Positions 35,515 to 44,668 are shown, counted from the stretch's first letter. The stretch is 64,000 nucleotides of DNA from an uncultured Clostridia bacterium (GCA_934182605.1 CAKPRQ010000001.1:124001-188000), one strand, 5' to 3'. The notes: generated by a model from the letters alone, not told the origin. Numbers and translations are program-made.

Positions 35515-36456
35515 ATGAACAGTAATGATTATAAGAAAGAAATTACTCCAAGAACAGATATAATATTTAAAAATATCTTTGGAAAAGAAGGTAATGAAAA
35601 TATATTAGAAGATTTGTTGGAAAGTATAATAGGTGAAAAAGTAAAAGTATTAAAACTTCAAAAAGGCAATGAATTAGACGTGGAAAATGCTTATGAAAAA
35701 AGTAGTATATTAGATATAAAAGCAGAACTAAACAATAATAAAATAGTAAATATAGAAATGCAAAATAGTAGTTACCCGTATTATAATAAAAGAATATTAT
35801 ATTATTTTAGTAAATTAATAACTACCCAAGTAAAGTCAGGAGAGCAATATGAAAAAATAAAAGATGTAATAATAATAAATATACTAAATTACAAAATTCC
35901 AGAGGAAGAGGATTACATAATTAAATGCGATATAAATAATAGAGCTAATTTTTGTGTAAATGGAGGAAGTATATACTTTATACAATTACCCAAATTTGAG
36001 GAAGAAAAAAAATTATTAAATCATAATACTAAGTACGAAGACATAGTAAAAACTAAACTCGATGAATGGTGTGTATTTTTAAGTAATAAGAACAAGGAGG
36101 TGAGAGATATGGTTGCGAAAAATAATATAAATATAGAAGAAGCAATAAAACAGTATGAGGAACTTTCATCAATACCAGAAGTTGTAGAAACCTCTTTTAG
36201 AAGACAACTGGCAGAAATGGACAGAATGGCAAGAGAACAGGAGGCTGTGCAAAGAGGCGTGGCAAAAGGCATGGCTAAAGGCATGGCTAAAGGTATGGCT
36301 AAAGGTATGGCTAAAGGTATAAAAAAAGGAAAAGACGAAGGTAAAATTGAAAGTAAAAAAGAAATTGCTAAAAGGTTATTAACTCAGAAAGTAAACATGG
36401 AAATTATAATAAATGCAACAGGTTTAAATAGAAGAGAAATTGAATCTTTGATTTAG
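35515..36456 (+). CDS. Rpn/PD-(D/E)XK nuclease-family transposase-like protein
   Basis: A 313-residue member of the PF12784-type nuclease family (recombination-promoting nuclease group). It begins EITPRTDIIFKNIFGKEGN and carries the nuclease core segment SSILDIKAELNNNKIVNIEMQ, with the Asp, Glu and Gln of a PD-(D/E)XK site. Later come YYFSKLITTQVKSGEQYE and a coiled C-terminal part with KGMA repeats. Such genes occur in many paralogues in gut bacteria and act in phage defence or recombination; the role here is not known. Start has GGAAGGAGG. It stands alone. Confidence 0.85.
   Translation: MNSNDYKKEITPRTDIIFKNIFGKEGNENILEDLLESIIGEKVKVLKLQKGNELDVENAYEKSSILDIKAELNNNKIVNIEMQNSSYPYYNKRILYYFSKLITTQVKSGEQYEKIKDVIIINILNYKIPEEEDYIIKCDINNRANFCVNGGSIYFIQLPKFEEEKKLLNHNTKYEDIVKTKLDEWCVFLSNKNKEVRDMVAKNNINIEEAIKQYEELSSIPEVVETSFRRQLAEMDRMAREQEAVQRGVAKGMAKGMAKGMAKGMAKGIKKGKDEGKIESKKEIAKRLLTQKVNMEIIINATGLNRREIESLI
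36265..36312 (+). repeat. 12-bp tandem repeat encoding KGMA
   Basis: Four head-to-tail copies of AAAGG(C/T)ATGGCT, preceded by a degenerate copy (AGAGGCGTGGCA), all within the Rpn-like gene and in frame. The unit encodes Lys-Gly-Met-Ala. Copy number could change by slippage without changing frame. Confidence 0.9.
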
Positions 36457-36508
36457 ACTTTATAATTTTATTATATTTATCAAAAACGTACTATATATGA
36501 TTTTTATT

Positions 36509-36541
36509 AAGCTCAATCCAATATATTTGAATTGAGCTTTT
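36509..36541. terminator. Bidirectional terminator between the Rpn-like gene and aspS
   Basis: AAGCTCAAT and ATTGAGCTTTT form the stem with an AT-rich loop. It is followed by Ts on the plus side and preceded by As, so it can serve both convergent genes. Confidence 0.8.
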
Positions 36542-36571
36542 ACCAATACCAATCTCTCTACATGATATTTT

Positions 36572-38332
36572 TTAATCATCTAATTTAATATGTACTTCTT
36601 TTAATTGTTCCTCTTTTACTACATTTGGCGCTTTCATTAAAAGATCCCTTGCCTTTTTATTTTTTGGAAACGCTATTACTTGTCTAATGTTATCTTCTTT
36701 TGCAAGTAACATTACAATCCTATCTAACCCAGGTGCAGCCCCTGCGTGTGCTGGTGCTCCGTATTGAAATGCATTATATAAAGCACCAAATCTTTTCTTT
36801 ACTTCATCTTCTTTATATCCAGCTATTTCAAAAGCCTTTACCATTATTTCTGGATTATGATTTCTTACTGCTCCTGATGCTATTTCATAGCCATTACATA
36901 CCAAGTCGTATTGATATGCATATATATCTAATGGGTCTTTTTCTTCTAATGCTTTTAATCCACCTTGTGGCATAGAGAAAGGATTATGATTAAAATCTAT
37001 TGTTCCTTCATCTGATAATTCATACATTGGGAAATCTACTATCCAACAGAATTTATATATATCTTTTTCTATTAAATCTAAATCTTGACCTAATTTAATT
37101 CTTAATCCTCCTGCTATTTTTTGTGTTTTTTCTACTACAGCATTACTTCCTTTTTCTCCCGCTACAAAGAATACTGCAGTATTTTTACTTATATTACCTA
37201 AAGCTATAAGCTGTTCTTTTATTTCTTCTGTTATAAATTTAGCGATAGAACCTGTTACATTTAAATCTTCATCAAATTTTATCCAAGCAAGTCCGTTTGC
37301 TCCTAATTCTTCTTTTACATACTCTACTAATCCATCAAAATATTTTCTAGATTGATTATATGCTTTCTCTGCAGCTATCATTTTAACTATTTTTCCTTTA
37401 AAAGCATTAAATTCTGAATTTTCAAATATACTACTTGCATCTTTTATAATTAATGGGTTTCTTAAATCTGGTTTATCTGAACCATACATATCCATTGCCT
37501 CTTTATATGGAATTCTTTTAAAAGGTGCTTCTGTTATTTTCCAATCGCTATGTTCTTTAAAAGTATTAGGAATTACTTGTTCTAATACTTCAAATACATC
37601 TTCTTGAGTTGCAAAACTCATTTCAAAATCTAATTGATAAAATTCACCTGGAGACCTATCAGCTCTTGGGTCCTCGTCTCTAAAACATGGTGCTATTTGG
37701 TAATACTTATTAAAACCTGCAATCATTAATAATTGTTTAAATTGTTGTGGTGCTTGTGGCAATGCATAAAATTCACCTTTATGTAATCTACTTGGCACTA
37801 AAAAATCTCTTGCTCCCTCTGGTGAAGAACTTGTTAAAATTGGAGTTTGTATTTCTGTAAATCCTAAATTATCCATTTCTCTTCTTAAAGTTTTCATTAT
37901 TCTTGATCTTAATAAGATATTATTATGTAATTTTTCATTTCTTAAATCTAAAAATCTATACTCTAATCTTAAATCTTCTCTCGCATCTTCTACCATGGAA
38001 TTAATTTCAAAAGGTAATACGTTTTTACATTTTCCAACTATTTCTATACTACTAGCAATAACCTCAATTTCTCCAGTCTTTAATTTATCATTAATCTTCT
38101 CTCTCTTTTCAACTTTTCCATCTACAGTAATTGCAGCTTCTGTTGTAATTTCTTTTAAAATATCTTGTAAATCTTCACCAACAATAATTTGTGTTATCCC
38201 GAATTCATCTCTTAAATCTATAAATGTCATTTTTCCTAAATTTCTTATTTTTTGTATCCAACCTGACAATTTTATAACTTGTCCTACATTTGAAATATTT
38301 AATTCTCCACAAGTATTTGTTCTATACTTCAT
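36572..38332 (-). CDS. aspS: Aspartyl-tRNA synthetase
   Basis: Class II synthetase charging tRNA Asp. The N-terminal OB fold (SGWIQKIRNLGKMTFIDLRD), motif 2 (CFRDEDPRADRSPGEFYQLDFE) and motif 3 (GLDRIVMLL) are visible, together with the bacterial GAD insertion domain and the C-terminal HAGAAPGLDR. Length of 586 residues is typical of the bacterial type. Start follows AAAGGAG. Whether it also charges tRNA Asn cannot be told from this window. Confidence 0.97.
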   Translation of the reverse strand: MKYRTNTCGELNISNVGQVIKLSGWIQKIRNLGKMTFIDLRDEFGITQIIVGEDLQDILKEITTEAAITVDGKVEKREKINDKLKTGEIEVIASSIEIVGKCKNVLPFEINSMVEDAREDLRLEYRFLDLRNEKLHNNILLRSRIMKTLRREMDNLGFTEIQTPILTSSSPEGARDFLVPSRLHKGEFYALPQAPQQFKQLLMIAGFNKYYQIAPCFRDEDPRADRSPGEFYQLDFEMSFATQEDVFEVLEQVIPNTFKEHSDWKITEAPFKRIPYKEAMDMYGSDKPDLRNPLIIKDASSIFENSEFNAFKGKIVKMIAAEKAYNQSRKYFDGLVEYVKEELGANGLAWIKFDEDLNVTGSIAKFITEEIKEQLIALGNISKNTAVFFVAGEKGSNAVVEKTQKIAGGLRIKLGQDLDLIEKDIYKFCWIVDFPMYELSDEGTIDFNHNPFSMPQGGLKALEEKDPLDIYAYQYDLVCNGYEIASGAVRNHNPEIMVKAFEIAGYKEDEVKKRFGALYNAFQYGAPAHAGAAPGLDRIVMLLAKEDNIRQVIAFPKNKKARDLLMKAPNVVKEEQLKEVHIKLDD

Positions 38333-38411
38333 TATTATACTCTCCTTTATTATTTCTTAATATTAATTACAATAAGTGATAATTTTTAATATAAATTTTT
38401 GCAAAGCAATA

Positions 38412-38972
38412 CTATTCATTCACAATATCATCTAAAACAATTTGCTCATTTTCATCTAATTTAAATTTTGGAAGTTCTGGTAAATCGTTTAAAGAAGATA
38501 ACCCAAATGTCTTCAAGAAATTATTAGTTACTTGATACGTATTAGGTCTCCCTGGTGCATCAGATTTTCCCGCTTCTTCTATTAAATTATATTCTAACAA
38601 TTTATACATAGTTCCATCAGAATTAACCCCTCTTATAGAATCTATTTCGGCTCTTGTTATTCTAGGATTATATGCAATTATAGCTAATGTTTCCATAGCT
38701 GGGTTTGATAAATTTGGCTTAGATCTATTATCAAATAATGGATATATGTAATCGTAATATTCTTTCTTTGTACACATCTGGTAAGCACCGTTTACTTTTA
38801 TAATTTCTACACCTCTATCTTGAGACATAAAATCAAATTGTAAACTGTCCATTATATTTTCTAATTGTTCCTTATTTAATTCCAATATCTTCATAAATTC
38901 TTTTTCGCTAATTTCTCTACCAGTTGAAAATAACATTGCTTCTATAATTGCTTTTAATTGTTTAATCTCCAT
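38412..38972 (-). CDS. scpB: Segregation and condensation protein B
   Basis: Non-SMC condensin subunit with two winged helices, which binds ScpA and Smc. The sequence has the typical N-terminus IKQLKAIIEAMLFSTG, then PAMETLAIIAYNPRITRAEIDSIRGVNSD and DAPGRPNTYQVTNNFLKTFGL. Length is 186 residues. Unusually for Firmicutes it is not next to scpA, which is at 58 kb. Confidence 0.95.
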   Translation of the reverse strand: MEIKQLKAIIEAMLFSTGREISEKEFMKILELNKEQLENIMDSLQFDFMSQDRGVEIIKVNGAYQMCTKKEYYDYIYPLFDNRSKPNLSNPAMETLAIIAYNPRITRAEIDSIRGVNSDGTMYKLLEYNLIEEAGKSDAPGRPNTYQVTNNFLKTFGLSSLNDLPELPKFKLDENEQIVLDDIVNE

Positions 38973-39032
38973 AATACATCTCTTTCTTTTTGTTTTAATT
39001 TAACATTTTTACCACTTATTCTATAATCCATT

Positions 39033-40430
39033 TTAATTTTGGGTTAACATTTCTGCTACTTTAACAACAGGTCCTGCACCTATTGTTAGCACTAAATCAT
39101 TTTTCTTAATATTTTTCCTTAAATATTCAGCGATATCTTCATATTTGCCTATATATATTGCATTTTTACCTTTTTCTTTTAATTTATTTACAATATCTTC
39201 TGGATATATATTATATATATTTTCTTCCCTTGCTGCATAAATATCAGCTACAATTATATTATCAAAATCTTCTAATGCTTCTACAAAATCATCTAATAAA
39301 TTAAATGTTCTACTATATGTATGAGATTGGAACACACCCCAAGATTGATTATACTTCTTACATTTCATAGCCTTTACAGTTGCTTTTATTTCTGTAGGAT
39401 GGTGTGCATAATCATCATATATTTTAGCACCGTTTAATTCTCCTTTATATTCGAATCTCCTATTTGCTCCGTGAAATTTCTTTAATGCTACTTTCATGCT
39501 TTCTTTTGAAATTTTATACATTTCACATAGAGCAATACAAGCCAATGCATTTAATACATTATGCCTTCCAGGAATAGATAATTCAAAATTTCCATACTTT
39601 TCATTATTAAAATATACATCAAATTTTGCAAATCCATCATTATTATAAGTTATATTCTTAGCTACAAAATTTGCATCTTCATTGTCTAAAGCAAATGTAT
39701 ATACATTTACATTTTTAGAAATTTCATTCAATAATTCTAAACAAGATTTATCATCTGCATTTGTCACTAAATACCCGTCTTCTGGTAATATATTTCCAAA
39801 TTTTATAAATGCTTTTTTTACATTTTCAAAATTTTTAAAATAATCTAAATGGTCGTTATCTATGTTTAAAATTATTTCTGCTTTGGGATAAAAATGTAAA
39901 AAACTTTCTACGTATTCACAAGCCTCTATAATAAAATGTTCACTTCTACCTATATGATAATTTCCATCTATTTCTTTTAAATTTGCTCCTACTTGTATAG
40001 TTGGCTCTATTTTCTTATTTTTCTTTCCTTCTTCTAAAAAGCATAATGATACCATTGATGTAGTTGTTGTTTTACCATGAGTTCCTGAAATACATATCGT
40101 ATCATCATATAATTTAGTTATTAATCCTAAAAATTCTGCTCTCTCCATACAATGTATTCCTAAAGTTTTTGCAGCTACTAATTCTGGATTATCTTGTTTT
40201 ATTGCTGCCGTATACACAACTAAGTCTACACCTTTTACTAACTCTGAATCCGTTCCTATTGTTACAGGTATTCCTGTGTTAGCTAATTTTATTGTTACAT
40301 CTGTTTCTACATTATCTGAGCCTGTTACTTCTATACCCATATATTGCAATATTTTTGCAATACCACTCATACTTATTCCACCAATACCTATCATATGTAC
40401 TTTTTTTAAGTCTTTTAAATTTATATCCAT
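39033..40430 (-). CDS. murC: UDP-N-acetylmuramate-L-alanine ligase
   Basis: Adds L-Ala to UDP-MurNAc. The N-terminal HMIGIGGISMSGIAKIL is the Rossmann nucleotide motif; SGTHGKTTTTSMVS is the ATP loop; EACEYVESFLHF, NIDNDHLDYF and YDDYAHHPTEIKAT follow in the usual order. Length 465 residues. Start has TAGGAG. It is 60 bp upstream of scpB on the same strand. Confidence 0.97.
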   Translation of the reverse strand: MDINLKDLKKVHMIGIGGISMSGIAKILQYMGIEVTGSDNVETDVTIKLANTGIPVTIGTDSELVKGVDLVVYTAAIKQDNPELVAAKTLGIHCMERAEFLGLITKLYDDTICISGTHGKTTTTSMVSLCFLEEGKKNKKIEPTIQVGANLKEIDGNYHIGRSEHFIIEACEYVESFLHFYPKAEIILNIDNDHLDYFKNFENVKKAFIKFGNILPEDGYLVTNADDKSCLELLNEISKNVNVYTFALDNEDANFVAKNITYNNDGFAKFDVYFNNEKYGNFELSIPGRHNVLNALACIALCEMYKISKESMKVALKKFHGANRRFEYKGELNGAKIYDDYAHHPTEIKATVKAMKCKKYNQSWGVFQSHTYSRTFNLLDDFVEALEDFDNIIVADIYAAREENIYNIYPEDIVNKLKEKGKNAIYIGKYEDIAEYLRKNIKKNDLVLTIGAGPVVKVAEMLTQN

Positions 40431-40514
40431 TTTATTCGCTCCTAACTAAATCCTATTTATTATATACTTTTTTTTGAATTTTTTCAATATATATTATTAT
40501 TTTATTAGAAATAA

Positions 40515-40586
40515 TGTTACAATTCAGTAGAGGAACATATAGTTTTAGCATAATCGTGATATATAAAATAGTTACTGAACTGTAAC
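40515..40586. repeat. Internally deleted copy R6 of the MITE-like repeat
   Basis: A 72-bp element with 12-bp terminal inverted repeats (GTTACAATTCAG...CTGAACTGTAAC). The left arm up to ATCGTGATATAT is identical to one arm of R10, but the loop and most of the second arm are missing. No clear target duplication. It lies in the murC-spoVG gap. Confidence 0.85.
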
Positions 40587-40646
40587 TACAACATAGTAAT
40601 CACTATCTAATAACAACAGAATAATATTTAAATTTTCCTAATGCAG

Positions 40647-40670
40647 AAAGGCACCTAAAAAGGTGCCTTT
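40647..40670 (-). terminator. Terminator of spoVG
   Basis: AAAGGCACCT-AAAA-AGGTGCCTTT, a perfect 10-bp stem, 17 bp after the spoVG stop; on the minus strand it is preceded by A and ends in CTTT. Confidence 0.85.
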
Positions 40671-40686
40671 ATAAATTATATATATA

Positions 40687-40953
40687 CTATTCTGCTGTTG
40701 ACTCTGGAGCATTATATGCAGCTAATATAGCTGTTTGAATTTTTTCCCTAGTTTCAACATTGATTGGATGAGCTATATCTTTGAATTCTCCGCTTGGAGT
40801 TTTTCTGCTAGGCATAGCTATGAACAATCCATTTTGGCTTTCTATAACTTTAATATCATGAACTGCGAATTCATTATCAAATGTAATAGAAGCAACTGCT
40901 TTCATTCTGTTTTCAGAATTTACTTTTCTTAAACGTACATCTGTAATTTGCAT
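40687..40953 (-). CDS. spoVG: Stage V sporulation protein G
   Basis: Small RNA/DNA-binding regulator that affects septation, sporulation and capsule in Firmicutes. The 88-residue protein opens MQITDVRLRKVN and has the conserved FIAMPSRKTPSGEFKDIAHPI. Start follows GGAAGGACGG. It is monocistronic with its own terminator. With spoVS and ytfJ it suggests descent from a spore former, although spoVG alone also occurs in non-sporulating species. Confidence 0.96.
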   Translation of the reverse strand: MQITDVRLRKVNSENRMKAVASITFDNEFAVHDIKVIESQNGLFIAMPSRKTPSGEFKDIAHPINVETREKIQTAILAAYNAPESTAE

Positions 40954-41128
40954 TACTGCACCGTCCTTCCACTGAAATAATTTTACACATAAATATTATA
41001 TGTATATCTATATATTCGTCATATTTTTTATTTTTCCTTCTTTATTTTGCAAAAAAATTAAATTTTTTTTACTTGACAAATAATTAATTTAAAATTTATT
41101 ATATTGATTAACATAAAACAGATTAAAG

Positions 41129-41157
41129 TTGACATATTTGAAAAAAAAGTATATAAT
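41129..41157 (+). promoter_or_regulatory. Consensus promoter of cassette 4
   Basis: TTGACA (41129-41134), exactly 17 bp, TATAAT (41152-41157); a perfect match at both boxes. Another TTGACA lies at 41073-41078 with a poorer -10 region. Confidence 0.9.
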
Positions 41158-41189
41158 ATGTGTATCAATCTTTTAATAAGGAGTGAGAA

Positions 41190-41420
41190 ATGTTCCTTAA
41201 TTCTCGTATCGAAGAAATGGTGTCGAAGAAAAACTTTGCTCGCATTTTGGCGATGGAAAGTTTCTTCTCCATTATTGTCAACTGGGATTATGTGCAGGTT
41301 CACCTTGATCCCAATAAAAGGTCCTTTACTAAGGACTCGGCATTGCTGGAAAAGTTTGGATTTACTTTGGAGCCGTCTGACTCTAGTGCTGATAAGACGG
41401 TAAAGTTTAAGAAGAGATAA
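41190..41420 (+). CDS. 76-residue hypothetical protein (cassette 4)
   Basis: Small soluble protein (MFLNSRIEEMVSKKNFARIL at the start, KTVKFKKR at the end) with an alpha-helical first half and a basic C-terminus. GC content is about 43% in the 180 bases I counted, against roughly 27% around it, and TCG, GCG, CTG, CCG and GTC codons are used freely. It has a perfect consensus promoter, AAGGAG six bases before the ATG, and a perfect 9-bp terminator. No family is recognised. The isolated, insulated unit suggests an acquired cassette expressed at a high level. Confidence 0.65.
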   Translation: MFLNSRIEEMVSKKNFARILAMESFFSIIVNWDYVQVHLDPNKRSFTKDSALLEKFGFTLEPSDSSADKTVKFKKR

Positions 41421-41434
41421 CTTATCACTCCTCT

Positions 41435-41461
41435 GGTGGCGGAACATTCCGCCACCTTTTT
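41435..41461 (+). terminator. Terminator of cassette 4
   Basis: GGTGGCGGAA-CA-TTCCGCCACC followed by a run of Ts, 14 bp after the stop; it insulates the porGDAB operon from the cassette promoter. Confidence 0.92.
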
Positions 41462-41540
41462 TATTTTTACTATATTTTTCTTGACTTTTTTTTATTTTAA
41501 GAATATACTTATTGCATATATTAAAAAAGGAGGTTTTATT

Positions 41541-42116
41541 TTGAATAATCTAACTGAAATAAGATGGCATGGTAGAGGCGGTCAAGGTACAAAAACAGCT
41601 TCATTGCTTTTAGCTGAAGTTGCATTTAGTACAGGAAAATATGTTCAAGGTTTTCCAGAATATGGTCCAGAAAGAATGGGAGCACCTTTAACAGCTTATA
41701 ATAGGATTAGCGATTCACCTATTACAATACATAGCAATATATATGAACCTGATTATGTAATAGTTGTAGATGATTCTCTTTTAGATTCTATAAATGTTAC
41801 AGAAGGTTTAAAGAAAGATGGAGCAATTATAATAAATACAACCAAAAGTAAAGAAGAAATATCTAAAAAAATACCAAATTATAACAATATATATACAATG
41901 GATGCTAAAAAAATATCAATAGAAGCATTAGGTAAATACTTTCCAAATACACCAATGTTAGCTGCAATAGTAAAAGTTAGTAAAATTATGGATGAAAAAG
42001 CTTTCTTAAAAAATATGAAACAATCTTTTAACCATAAATTTTCTAAAAAACCAGAAGTAATAGATGGAAATATGAAAGCTTTAGAACTTGCTTTACAAAA
42101 TATTAGTAAATTATAA
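41541..42116 (+). CDS. porG: 2-oxoacid:ferredoxin oxidoreductase gamma subunit
   Basis: Gamma subunit of the four-subunit pyruvate (or related 2-oxoacid):ferredoxin oxidoreductase. It shows EIRWHGRGGQGTKTAS, FPEYGPERMGAP, and the C-terminal NTPMLAAIVKVSKIM. The start is a TTG at 41541 directly after AAGGAGG; the longer frame upstream runs through the cassette terminator and is rejected. It is first of porGDAB, all within 3 kb on the plus strand. No promoter could be singled out between the terminator and the start. Confidence 0.92.
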   Translation: MNNLTEIRWHGRGGQGTKTASLLLAEVAFSTGKYVQGFPEYGPERMGAPLTAYNRISDSPITIHSNIYEPDYVIVVDDSLLDSINVTEGLKKDGAIIINTTKSKEEISKKIPNYNNIYTMDAKKISIEALGKYFPNTPMLAAIVKVSKIMDEKAFLKNMKQSFNHKFSKKPEVIDGNMKALELALQNISKL

Positions 42117-42149
42117 TTGAATTATTACTAAAAAAGGAGATTTTTTATT

Positions 42150-42431
42150 ATGGAAATTAATCAAAACACACCATATAATAAAATGACTATTGGTGGAAAT
42201 ATATGTGAAGCTGGAAATGCAAGAAACTTTAAAACTGGTGACTGGCGTTCTGTTGCTCCAAAATGGATTGAAGAAAATTGTAAACAATGTGGCTTATGTT
42301 TTCCAGTTTGTCCAGAAGATGCAATACCAGTTACAAAAGAACAAAAAAGAACAGATTATGATTATGATGCTTGTAAAGGATGCGGTATTTGTGCAAAAGT
42401 ATGTCCTTTTAAAGCTATAAAAATGGAATGA
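42150..42431 (+). CDS. porD: 2-oxoacid:ferredoxin oxidoreductase delta (ferredoxin) subunit
   Basis: A 93-residue two-cluster ferredoxin subunit. Both 4Fe-4S motifs are complete: CKQCGLCFPVCPEDAI and CKGCGICAKVCPFKAI. It passes electrons from the thiamine site to external ferredoxin. It ends in TGA. Start has AAAGGAGA. Order G-D-A-B is the one seen in archaeal and clostridial complexes. Confidence 0.95.
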   Translation: MEINQNTPYNKMTIGGNICEAGNARNFKTGDWRSVAPKWIEENCKQCGLCFPVCPEDAIPVTKEQKRTDYDYDACKGCGICAKVCPFKAIKME

Positions 42432-42447
42432 GAGGAGTTTATATAAT

Positions 42448-43638
42448 ATGAGTATAAGAGAAAGATTAAGTGGAAATGAAGCAACCGCTTTAGGTATGAA
42501 ACAAATTAATCCTGATGTTGTTGCAGCTTTCCCAATTACACCATCTACAGAAATACCACAATATTTTTCGACTTTTGTAAATAATGGAAGTGTAGACACA
42601 GAATTTATTGCAGTTGAAAGTGAACATAGTGCTATGAGTGCATGTATTGGAGCAGAAGCTGCCGGTGCTAGAGCTATGACTGCTACATCTTCAAACGGTT
42701 TAGCTTTAATGTGGGAAATGATAAACATTGCTTCTAGTTTACGTTTACCTATTGTAATGTCTTTAGTAAATAGAGCAATATCAGGACCTTTAAATATACA
42801 TTGTGACCATTCAGATGCAATGGGAGTTAGAGATGCAGGTTGGATTATGTTATTTTCTGAAAATAATCAAGAGGCTTATGATAATTTAATAATGGCTCAC
42901 AGAATTGCTGAACATAGAGATGTTTTATTACCATTAATGGTATGCCAGGATGGATTTATAACTTCTCATTCTATTGAAAATATAGAACTTATAGAAGACG
43001 AAAAAGTAAAAGCTTTTGTTGGTAAATATGAGCCTAAGGAATATTTATTGAATAAGCAAAATCCTTTATCTATAGGACCTTTAGATTTGCAAGCATATTT
43101 GTTTGAACATAAAGCAGCAGAAGCAGGTGCTATGAGAAATGCTAAAAAAGTTATTTTAGAAGTGGCAGATGATTTCGAAAAATTAACAGGTAGAAAATAT
43201 AGTTTCTTTGAAGAATACAAACTAGAAGATGCAGAAATTGCAATTATTTGTATGAATTCTACAGCTGGAACTGCAAAAGCAACTGTAGATAAATTAAGAA
43301 ATAATGGTATTAAAGCAGGATTATTAAAATTAAGAGTATTTAGACCATTCCCTGCTGAAGAAATTGCAAATGCTATATCCCATTTAAAAGCAGTTGCTAT
43401 TTTAGATAGAGCAGATAGTTTAAATGGCGTAGGTGGAGTTTTATTCCAAGATATTACATCAGCTTTATATGTGTATAACAAGAATGCAAAAGCAGTAAAT
43501 TATATTTATGGGATAGGTGGTCGTGATACTAAAATGGATGACATAGAAAAAGTATTTGATGACTTATTAGATATAAAAGATTCTGAAAACAAAATTGAAA
43601 ATCCTTATAGATATTTAGGATTAAGGAAGGAGAATTAA
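42448..43638 (+). CDS. porA: 2-oxoacid:ferredoxin oxidoreductase alpha subunit
   Basis: A 396-residue subunit carrying the pyrimidine-binding part of the thiamine site: GNEATALGMKQINPDVVAAFPITPSTEI at the start, ESEHSAMSACIGAEAAGAR, and RAISGPLNIHCDHSDAMGVRDAGW. The PITPSTEI loop is the form found in pyruvate enzymes, but 2-ketoisovalerate cannot be excluded. It generates acetyl-CoA and reduced ferredoxin in anaerobes. AGAGGAG precedes the start; porB follows after one base. Confidence 0.94.
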   Translation: MSIRERLSGNEATALGMKQINPDVVAAFPITPSTEIPQYFSTFVNNGSVDTEFIAVESEHSAMSACIGAEAAGARAMTATSSNGLALMWEMINIASSLRLPIVMSLVNRAISGPLNIHCDHSDAMGVRDAGWIMLFSENNQEAYDNLIMAHRIAEHRDVLLPLMVCQDGFITSHSIENIELIEDEKVKAFVGKYEPKEYLLNKQNPLSIGPLDLQAYLFEHKAAEAGAMRNAKKVILEVADDFEKLTGRKYSFFEEYKLEDAEIAIICMNSTAGTAKATVDKLRNNGIKAGLLKLRVFRPFPAEEIANAISHLKAVAILDRADSLNGVGGVLFQDITSALYVYNKNAKAVNYIYGIGGRDTKMDDIEKVFDDLLDIKDSENKIENPYRYLGLRKEN

Positions 43639-43639
43639 G

Positions 43640-44599
43640 ATGGCATATAATTTAAAAGAAATAATAGCAGAAAAACCATCTCGTTTTACATCTGGACATA
43701 GAATGTGTGCTGGTTGTGGTGCTCCAGTAGTTGCTAGAATGATTTTGAGAGCATTAAAAAAAGATGATTTTGCAGTAGTTTCAAATGCTACAGGTTGTAT
43801 GGAAGTTGCTTCATTCATATATCCATATACAGCATGGACAGATTCATATATTCATACTGCTTTTGAAAACGCAGCAGCTACACTATCTGGTGTTGAAACT
43901 GCATATAAAGTTTTAAAAAAGAAAGGTCAAATTTCTGAAGATACAGAAATAAAGTTTATTGCTTTTGGTGGAGATGGAGGAACTTATGATATAGGTTTAC
44001 AAAGTTTGTCTGGTGCAATGGAAAGAGGACACGATATGGTATATGTATGTTACGATAATGGTGCATATATGAATACCGGTATACAACGTTCATCAGCAAC
44101 TCCAAAATTTGCAGACACAACAACTACACCAGCTGGGGAAGTTATTCCTGGAAAAATGCAATCAAGAAAAGATTTAACAGAAATATTAGCAGCACATCAT
44201 ATACCTTATGCAGCTCAAACAATAGCAACTGCAAACTTTAAAGACTTATATGAGAAATCTGAAAAAGCAATTTACACAAAAGGTCCATGTTTCTTAAACG
44301 TATTAGCACCTTGCCCAAGAGGATGGGGATATAATACGGAAGATTTAATGACTATTAACAAATTAGCGGTAGATACTTGTTATTGGCCTTTATATGAAGT
44401 TGTAGATGGTAAATATATCGTAAATTATAAACCAGCTAAAAAACTTCCTATAGAAGAATTTTTAAGACCACAAAAACGTTTTCATCATATGTTTAAAAGT
44501 GGAAATGAGTGGATGCTAGAAGAATTCCAAAAAGAAGTTGATGCTAGATGGGAAGCTCTTTTGAAATTAGAAAAAATGAGTAATGTTACAATTCAGTAA
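43640..44599 (+). CDS. porB: 2-oxoacid:ferredoxin oxidoreductase beta subunit, C-terminus altered by a repeat
   Basis: A 319-residue subunit binding thiamine diphosphate and a 4Fe-4S cluster. Cys residues in RMCAGCGAPV and later CPRGWGYN bind the cluster; GGDGGTYDIGLQSL with the following YDNGAYMNTGIQRS binds the cofactor. The last four codons and stop (V-T-I-Q-stop) come from repeat R7 inserted at 44585. Removing the repeat and one copy of the target duplication would give an end ...EKMSNK-stop, so the insertion replaced one residue with four and probably did no harm. Start has GGAAGGAGA inside the end of porA. Confidence 0.94.
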   Translation: MAYNLKEIIAEKPSRFTSGHRMCAGCGAPVVARMILRALKKDDFAVVSNATGCMEVASFIYPYTAWTDSYIHTAFENAAATLSGVETAYKVLKKKGQISEDTEIKFIAFGGDGGTYDIGLQSLSGAMERGHDMVYVCYDNGAYMNTGIQRSSATPKFADTTTTPAGEVIPGKMQSRKDLTEILAAHHIPYAAQTIATANFKDLYEKSEKAIYTKGPCFLNVLAPCPRGWGYNTEDLMTINKLAVDTCYWPLYEVVDGKYIVNYKPAKKLPIEEFLRPQKRFHHMFKSGNEWMLEEFQKEVDARWEALLKLEKMSNVTIQ

Positions 44600-44639
44600 A
44601 AGAACTTTAATTGATACAAAATAGTTACCGAATTGTAAC
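44585..44639. repeat. Short copy R7 of the MITE-like repeat, inserted in porB 3' end
   Basis: A 55-bp element GTTACAATTCAG...CGAATTGTAAC lacking the hairpin core. It is flanked by GAGTAAT on both sides (44578-44584 and 44640-44646), a 7-bp target duplication. Its first bases encode the C-terminal residues and TAA stop of porB. Confidence 0.9.
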
Positions 44640-44668
44640 GAGTAATAAATAGAAATGTATTTTAAACC

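Noticed and set aside
36265..36312. CRISPR-like short repeat
   Set aside because: Contiguous 12-bp coding repeat without spacers, in frame in the Rpn-like gene.
41104..41403. Alternative 99-codon ORF across cassette 4
   Set aside because: Starts upstream of the promoter and lacks a ribosome site; the frame at 41190 has both.
10376..42431. TGA read as tryptophan or glycine
   Set aside because: TGA ends fmt and porD exactly where homologues end, and Trp is encoded by TGG throughout.
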